Assembly: GCA_001599815.1 (NCBI GenBank)
Contig: BCIA01000002.1
Coordinates: forward strand, 3,197,626 to 3,261,625
DNA from: Furcasterigmium furcatum
Taxonomy: Eukaryota; Ascomycota; Sordariomycetes; Glomerellales; Plectosphaerellaceae
DNA length: 64,000 nucleotides
Direction of reading: 5' to 3'
Shown here in pieces: positions 59,001 through 64,000 of this stretch. The translations under genes were made by a program, and so were the position numbers. Every line of letters starts with the position of its first letter. Position 1 is the stretch's first letter. Under the pieces are notes generated by a model that was not told the origin of the DNA, did no database searches, and was given only the letters and a program-made list of their open reading frames with translations.

Positions 59001-60987
59001 TACCTCGTCTTCCTGTCGCACTTCATCCTCCGCTTCGAGAGTAAGTTCTTGGTTGCTGCTTTTGAACAACTTCAAGAAGAGCGAGAGTACTTGATGTTCC
59101 CCCCAGACGAGGATGGATCCGAGCACAAGATGGGGTTGCATTACGCTCGACCGGAGCATCGCAATGCCGACGGATCGATCGAGGCAACCGAGCATGGGTT
59201 CGCCCACAACACGGTGTTTGCTGCATGCTGGAAGCACGCCTTGATGCTCAACGTCGATCCCCACCCTGAGGTGCAACGCGACGCTACCGTTGTCGTGGAC
59301 TACGTCCATAATGCCCTCCTGGCCTCTCCCATCGGAGACCATGCTCAGAGTATCATGGATGATATCTGCAGAAAAGCCAAGAGGGCCGCAGCCAAGAGTC
59401 AATTCGCAGTAAACCAGCGGCACAGCGCGCTGGGCTCACAACACCCGTCCGCCAATGCGCCCCTGCCATCTCCAGGCCTCTTGCGGAGGACTGCGAGCTA
59501 CTTGTTCACCGGAATGTTTGGAGGTGCCGAGAAGCCGGAGGAGACTTCGCCCTACAGGAACGCTCCCTCCTCGCCCGGTTTTAATAGGCAGGGCTCCCAG
59601 AGGATCAAGGGGCCAGAGCTTGCTGCAGCCCCGCCGGAGACCAACGATCCAACAAACTCCCACACAAAGTATCACTCGGCGGCTGAGCCAGTTTCCGGCG
59701 AGTTCCAGGAGCGACACATCATTGAGCAACCGAAGTTGCCTCTCCAGAGCAAGTTCCTGGACTGGTCGATCGAGCTTTTCCGCGAGCCCCAGATGAAGCC
59801 CACCGAGTCCGATGAGCCGGGCAGCATCGAATACAACGAACGCCTCTGGAGACGGTCCCGGAACGAGACCATCCTGCAAGAGACGCAGCCTCAAAAGCAA
59901 CTGGCTGGTAGCCACAAGTGGGAGCAGCAGTTCCGACTCATCAACAACGGCGCACAACCCAACAAGTTGACCTTCCACCAATTCGAAGACCATCTCGCCG
60001 TTGCAGATAATGGCAACACGGTGCACATTTGGGATTGGAACCGGATGGCGAGGTTGACCCGGTTCTCTAACGGCAACCCTGAGGGCTCAAGGATCAGCGA
60101 CATCAAGTTCATTAATGAGGAAGACCAGGCTCTTCTGATGACGGGCTCCTCCGATGGCGTCATCCGTATCTACCGGCAGTACGAGACGGAAGAGAACGTC
60201 CAGCTGGCTTCTTCATGGCGAGCACTGACGCACATGGTCCCGAGCACCGTCAACTCCGGCATGGTCTTTGACTGGCAGCAGGCAACGGGACGAGTGCTGG
60301 TGGCTGGTGATGTCCGCGTCATTCGGGTGTGGTCTGCCTCGTCCGAGACCTGTGTCATGGACATCCCTGCCCGGTCTGGGTCGTGTGTGACGTCTCTCAC
60401 CTCGGATCAGATGACCGGCAACACGGTGGTTGCTGGTTTCGGCGACGGCGCGGTTCGTGTGTTCGACACAAGAATTAAGGTTCAGGATTCCATGGTCAAA
60501 AAGTGGAAGGACGACACGGACCGCCAGTGGATCAAGGCTGTCCAGATGCAGCGTGGCGGCCATAGAGAGCTGCTGAGTGCCAGTCGCAATGGCAAGGTCA
60601 AGCTCTGGGACATTCGCATGGACAAGCCTCTGCACACGTTCCAGACGACCAAGGACCCGAAGGACACGCTGAGGACGGCGAGCACCCACGAGCATCTGCC
60701 CGTGTTTGCGGTGTAAGTTTCCCTGTTTCCCCGTGCTTGCGCATCCTACTGACCATGTCTACAGTGGCACCTCCTCTCGCCGGGTACAGGTCATCAACTT
60801 TGACGGCCACCGGCTTTCAGAGCTGGACCCCTATTCCAACTTCCTCCAGCAGAACCGAGGCGCTGCCATCTCCGCCACGGCCTTCCACCCCCACAAGCCC
60901 ATCCTGGCTTGTTCGGCTCGGGGCGACTTCCACGTCAGCCTCTTCACGTGCGAGAAGACCGACCCCGTGCCATCTCTGCAACGTTAG
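56031..60987 (+). CDS. KOG1: KOG1/Raptor, TORC1 scaffold subunit
   Basis: Substrate-recruiting subunit of TOR complex 1, acting at vacuolar/lysosomal membranes; 1492 residues. Exons are 56031-56636, 57063-60712 and 60765-60987. The N-terminal 190 residues are low-complexity with a Gln7 tract. The Raptor N-terminal conserved domain starts at KWGARHGFEEHY, is joined as LANNWYMYWTEKRHESTGKP and includes YELQDWRMRDRLKTVSAALA. It contains the caspase-like pair HYNGHG (H333) and WDCSEAG (C376). HEAT-type helices follow, then WD40 repeats from about residue 1170 (NTVHIWDWNR, GSSDGVIRIYRQYE, GKVKLWDIRMD). The first ATG in frame is 56031. Intron 1 is unusually long (426 nt) and its last 204 nt are open in frame with exon 2. 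Confidence 0.95.
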
Positions 60988-61231
60988 TAGTCGATCTGGA
61001 GCAGGGCGAGCTTTTCCATTTTCGTTGTTTTCTTTGCGATGACGCGACTGCATATACCAGGCTGGTTGGTTTAGGCAGGCGTTTTGGATTGCGTCGAGTC
61101 GGGGATACAGTGGCGTTGCACAAAGAGTTCCCTCTGTGTGTGTATAGTTAATATATCGGTCTGAGCTTCTCCCATGCCGAAAGCTGCGCTGAGAGCAACA
61201 TGGCTTACCTAAGCGCGCCTTTGCGATCCTC

Positions 61232-61251
61232 CCCCTGAACAAGTTCAGGGG
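61232..61251. promoter_or_regulatory. Perfect 9-bp dyad with 2-bp spacer
   Basis: CCCCTGAAC and GTTCAGGGG are exact reverse complements separated by AA. The tiny spacer suits a dimeric protein-binding site better than an RNA hairpin. Confidence 0.55.
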
Positions 61252-61260
61252 CTGTCGAAG

Positions 61261-61290
61261 CTTATCGATAAATCAGCCGATACCGATAAG
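61261..61290. promoter_or_regulatory. CTTATCG inverted repeat in the AspRS promoter
   Basis: CTTATCG (61261-61267) and CGATAAG (61284-61290) bracket the site. The palindrome TTATCGATAA lies at 61262-61271. The same CTTATCG word occurs three times in the WBP11/DBF2 promoter. Confidence 0.5.
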
Positions 61291-61504
61291 AGGACCCCAC
61301 TTGAGCAGCCCACCTCACCCACCACCAGGACGGCTTGGAGGAGGGGTCGTAGTCACCCCGCCAAAGAATTTGTTGTCACGCCGAGCGACACACATAGAGT
61401 CATCCAGCTTGTCACCATTAAAGCCGACTCAATCCTCGCCTTCGACCTACTCCGAACCTCAGACAACCCCCATTCAGTACTCGAAACACCGATTGATCCC
61501 GACA

Positions 61505-63373
61505 ATGGCCGACGCACCCGCCGAGCCCACGCAGGCCAACCCCCCCGCCAACCCTCCTCCCGCCGAGGACGGTGCCGCCGAGGGCGGCGAGAAGCAATCC
61601 AAGAAGGGCGCAAAGAAGGCCGAGGCCAAGGCGAAGAAGGAGGCCGAGAAGGCCCGCAAGGCTGCTGAGCGCGAGGCCGCCGAGGCCGCGAAGAAGGCGG
61701 CCGGAGGCGCTGGCGGCGAGGACCTGGCCAAGGACAACTATGGCCCCGTGACGACCTCGACCAAGGTGGACGCCGAGCGCGTCAACCTTAAGAACATCGG
61801 CGAAGAGCATGTCGGAAAGAACATCAAGGTCCGCGGCTGGGTTCAGCAGTCTCGCATGCAGGGTGCGAAGATGTGCTTCATCGAACTGCGGGAGGAACGC
61901 AACTGGGCCATCCAGTGCGTCATTGCTGCCAGCGCCGAAGGCACCCCCGTCTCCCGCCCCATGGTCAAGTGGATGGGCGGCGTGACACTGGAGTCGTTCG
62001 TCCTCGTCGAGGCGGTTGTTCAGAAGCCCCTGGAGCCCGTCAAGAGCTGCAAGGTCAGCAACTTCGAGCTGCACATCACCAAGTGCTACGTCGTCGCCCC
62101 CGCCCCCGCCGAGTTGGGCATGAGTTTTGCCGCTTCCAACCGCGCTGTCTCAAGCTTCGAGGACGAGGACCCTGGCAAGTCTGGCGAGGCAAAGACCGAT
62201 GTCGAGGCTGTCAAGGAGGGCGTGGAGAACGTCAGCCTGGGTGGCGTGCCGACTGCCTCGTTGTCGACGAGGCTGGAAAATGTCGTTATGCACAAGCGCT
62301 CATTAATTCAGCAAGCCATTGCCGATTGTCGCATGGTTGTCCGCAAGCTGTTCGCCGAGTACCTCGAGGGCAAGGGCTTTGTCCAGTTCGAACCCCCCTG
62401 CCTCATCGGTGCCGCTTCTGAGGGAGGCGCCAACGTTTTCGGAATGCCTTACTTTGGCAAGCAGGCCTTCTTGGCCCAATCACCACAGTTTTACAAGCAA
62501 ATGGAGATTGCCGGTGGTCGCAAGCGTGTTTTCTCCATTGGCCCTGTCTTCCGCGCCGAGAACTCGAACACGCCTCGCCACATGACCGAATTCACTGGCC
62601 TCGATCTGGAGATGGAGATCGAAGAGTCATACCAGGAGGTTACACACATGCTCGAGGGGGTCCTCCTATACATTCTCCGCGGCCTGAAGGAGCGGTGCTC
62701 TGAGCAGATCGAGACCGTCCGCACTGCCTACCCATCCGAGGATATCCTCCTCCCCGAGGACGGAAAGGAGGTCCGCTTGACCTTCGCTGAAGGCCAAAAG
62801 CTCCTCCGAGAGGAAGGTCCCGAGGAGTTTCGTAATGTATCCGACTCGGAGGACATGAGCACCCCCCAGGAGAAGGCGCTTGGTGCCCTCATCCGCAAGA
62901 AGTACCATACCGACTTCTATGTTCTCGACAAGTTCCCCGAATCAGCACGCCCGTTCTACGCTCTCGAAGACCCCGAAAACCCAGAAGTTACCAACGCCTT
63001 TGATTTCTTCATCCGTGGGCAAGAAGTGTTAAGCGTTGGTAACCCTTTCTGAAATTGAATTCAGCTTTCTGACTGTTTAAATAGGGAGGCCAACGTATCC
63101 ATCTTCCCGATGAGTTGGTGGCTCGCATCCAGAAGAAGGGCGTCGACCCGACCTCGCAGGGCATCGACAGCTACGTCTCTGTGTTCAGGCAGGCCGGTGT
63201 TCCCCCTCACGTACGCATTTCTCTGTAGTTGTCACGCCGCTGCGGGTTTGCTAACAATGTGCCAGGGCGGCGGTGGTATCGGTCTCGACCGTGTCGTTTC
63301 GTTCTTCCTCAACCTTCCGACGGTGCACCTGGCGAGCTACTACCCTCGCACGCCCAAGAGGCTTCTGCCTTGA
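61505..63373 (+). CDS. DPS1: Cytosolic aspartyl-tRNA synthetase
   Basis: Class IIb aminoacyl-tRNA synthetase that charges tRNA-Asp; 587 residues. Exons are 61505-63034, 63085-63210 and 63266-63373. The ATG at 61505 is the first in frame. A Lys/Ala/Glu-rich helical extension of about 75 residues, typical of eukaryotic AspRS and used to bind tRNA, precedes the OB-fold anticodon-binding domain (VRGWVQQSRMQGAKMCFIEL). The catalytic core has motif 2 FRAENSNTPRHMTEF (from F349) and motif 3 GGGGIGLDRVV (from G553, with R561). The protein ends PRTPKRLLP, as in other cytosolic AspRS. The first intron uses donor GTTGGT, an unusual +3/+4; this is the only choice that restores EVLSGGQRIHLPDEL. A GTAACC site 5 nt downstream would break the frame. 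Confidence 0.96.
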
Positions 63374-63709
63374 GATACGAGATATCCCGGGTCGATGGAG
63401 GAAAGGAAGGGTTGGCCGGTGCAAGTCATGAACGATGGTGATGGTGTTTTGGTGATGACCAAGATCAAGCTCAGGGGTAAAATGGTGGGTCCCACTTTGG
63501 GGGCCCACATCAGCCTGTACTCTAACGTAGGTCCGCAGCAGCCAGCCCGTTGCCCGTCGCCATTATTAGTGTCAACATGTCCTGAAGTTCAGCAGAACAT
63601 TCACACATCATATAATTCCAAGTGTACCACTTTCATACTGAAGTTCATTCATTCATTCATCCTCACGAATCGTACAAGATGTCGCCGCACGACGCTATCA
63701 AACCCAGAT
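63374..63709. other. Intergenic 3' flanks
   Basis: About 335 bp between the AspRS stop and the stop of the small minus-strand gene. A short (ATTC)n run lies near 63645-63659. No gene is seen. Confidence 0.5.
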
Positions 63710-64000
63710 CTACTCGTCGCAGACATAGCCCATGAACTGCCAGGGCTCGCCAACCTTGCCGTCGAGGAAGTTGATGCATGCGTACGAGCCGTCGTCGCTC
63801 AGCGTGACGTCGTCGCGAGTGATGGTGTATGTGGGCTCGTCGCTGCAGGTCTGGGCGTAGATGTGGACCTTGCAGCCCTCGTCCCAGTCCTTGATGAGGA
63901 TGGCCTTGGGCTCGGGGAAGCCCTGGAGCATGCAGTCGTTGGACTCGCCGGGCTCGCCGCTACGGCTCGTGTCTGCGGCAGCGTTGTTGGAGCACATGTT
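63710..64000 (-). CDS. Small cysteine-containing protein, C-terminal part (cut by window edge)
   Basis: An open frame of 96 codons runs to the right edge, so the N-terminus (and any signal peptide) is outside the window. The visible part has six Cys (..MCSNN, NDCML, DEGCKVH, QTCSDE, YACIN, YVCDE), a pattern seen in small secreted fungal proteins whose disulfides stabilise a compact beta fold. The ATG at 63995-63997 is probably internal. I do not recognise the family. A secreted or effector-like protein is an inference from Cys content only. Confidence 0.5.
   Translation of the reverse strand, partial: NMCSNNAAADTSRSGEPGESNDCMLQGFPEPKAILIKDWDEGCKVHIYAQTCSDEPTYTITRDDVTLSDDGSYACINFLDGKVGEPWQFMGYVCDE

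Larger units (their letters stand above)
60988..61504. promoter_or_regulatory. KOG1 3' flank and promoter of the AspRS gene
   Basis: It contains a perfect dyad at 61232-61251 and a second inverted repeat at 61261-61290 (see separate entries), 215-275 bp before the AspRS ATG. The last 200 bp are an uninterrupted frame with the AspRS gene but lack an ATG. Confidence 0.5.

Noticed and set aside
61301..61504. Upstream extension of the AspRS frame
   Set aside because: The frame is open but contains no ATG before 61505, so it is leader sequence rather than coding.

Overview
The window is nuclear DNA of a filamentous ascomycete, most likely a Sordariomycete. The genes carry short introns (about 50-200 bp) with GT..AG ends and CTGAC/CTAAC branch points. 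Coding sequence is GC-rich, intergenic regions are long, and the gene set is typical of Pezizomycotina (AreA/NIT2, DBF2, Tea1/Kelch, GPI-anchored aspartic protease, CREG-like secreted protein). I rebuilt 20 protein genes by joining exons; nearly all give one open frame across the splice junctions. I found no rRNA, convincing tRNA, CRISPR array, virus or intact transposon.

Layout: 1-757 (-) is the N-terminal part of a monocarboxylate-type MFS transporter, cut by the left edge. 2280-3100 (-) is a small Zn2Cys6 regulator and 4122-5285 (-) an ATF-like bZIP factor. 6982-7818 (-) is a WBP11-type splicing protein, sharing a divergent promoter with the DBF2/SID2 kinase at 8373-10457 (+). A secreted GPI-type protein (11488-12313, +) converges on a CREG-like secreted protein (12515-13390, -). 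Then come an F-box-type protein (14360-16008, +), 40S ribosomal protein eS30 (16494-17132, +) and the nitrogen regulator AreA/NIT2 (18534-21832, -). A 6.3 kb stretch without recognisable genes follows. It leads to a secreted alpha/beta-hydrolase-like protein (28138-29445, -), a peroxisomal 4-coumarate-CoA-ligase-like enzyme (29869-31814, -), an AlkB-like dioxygenase with zinc-knuckle repeats (34914-37166, +) and a GPI-anchored aspartic protease (37628-39523, -). The right third is conserved housekeeping and signalling: ATP12 (40619-41874, -), EFR3 (42470-45936, -), a Tea1-type Kelch polarity protein (48948-53533, -), KOG1/Raptor (56031-60987, +) and cytosolic aspartyl-tRNA synthetase (61505-63373, +). 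The right edge cuts a small cysteine-rich ORF on the minus strand.

The most interesting signal is a shared 65-66 nt block, in the same orientation, inside introns of two unrelated genes 28 kb apart: intron 1 of the MFS transporter and intron 2 of the secreted hydrolase. It can fold into a hairpin. This is the pattern expected of introner-like elements, meaning spliceosomal introns that multiply. Other points of note are a GC-AG intron in the acyl-CoA ligase and two stop-free, length-3n introns in the aspartic protease. The AlkB-like gene has a tandem C-X2-C-X13-C-X4-C repeat whose third copy has Tyr in place of one Cys. The eS30 promoter has a spaced CTCACCG array, two housekeeping promoters share CTTATCG motifs, and GATA sites cluster far upstream of areA.
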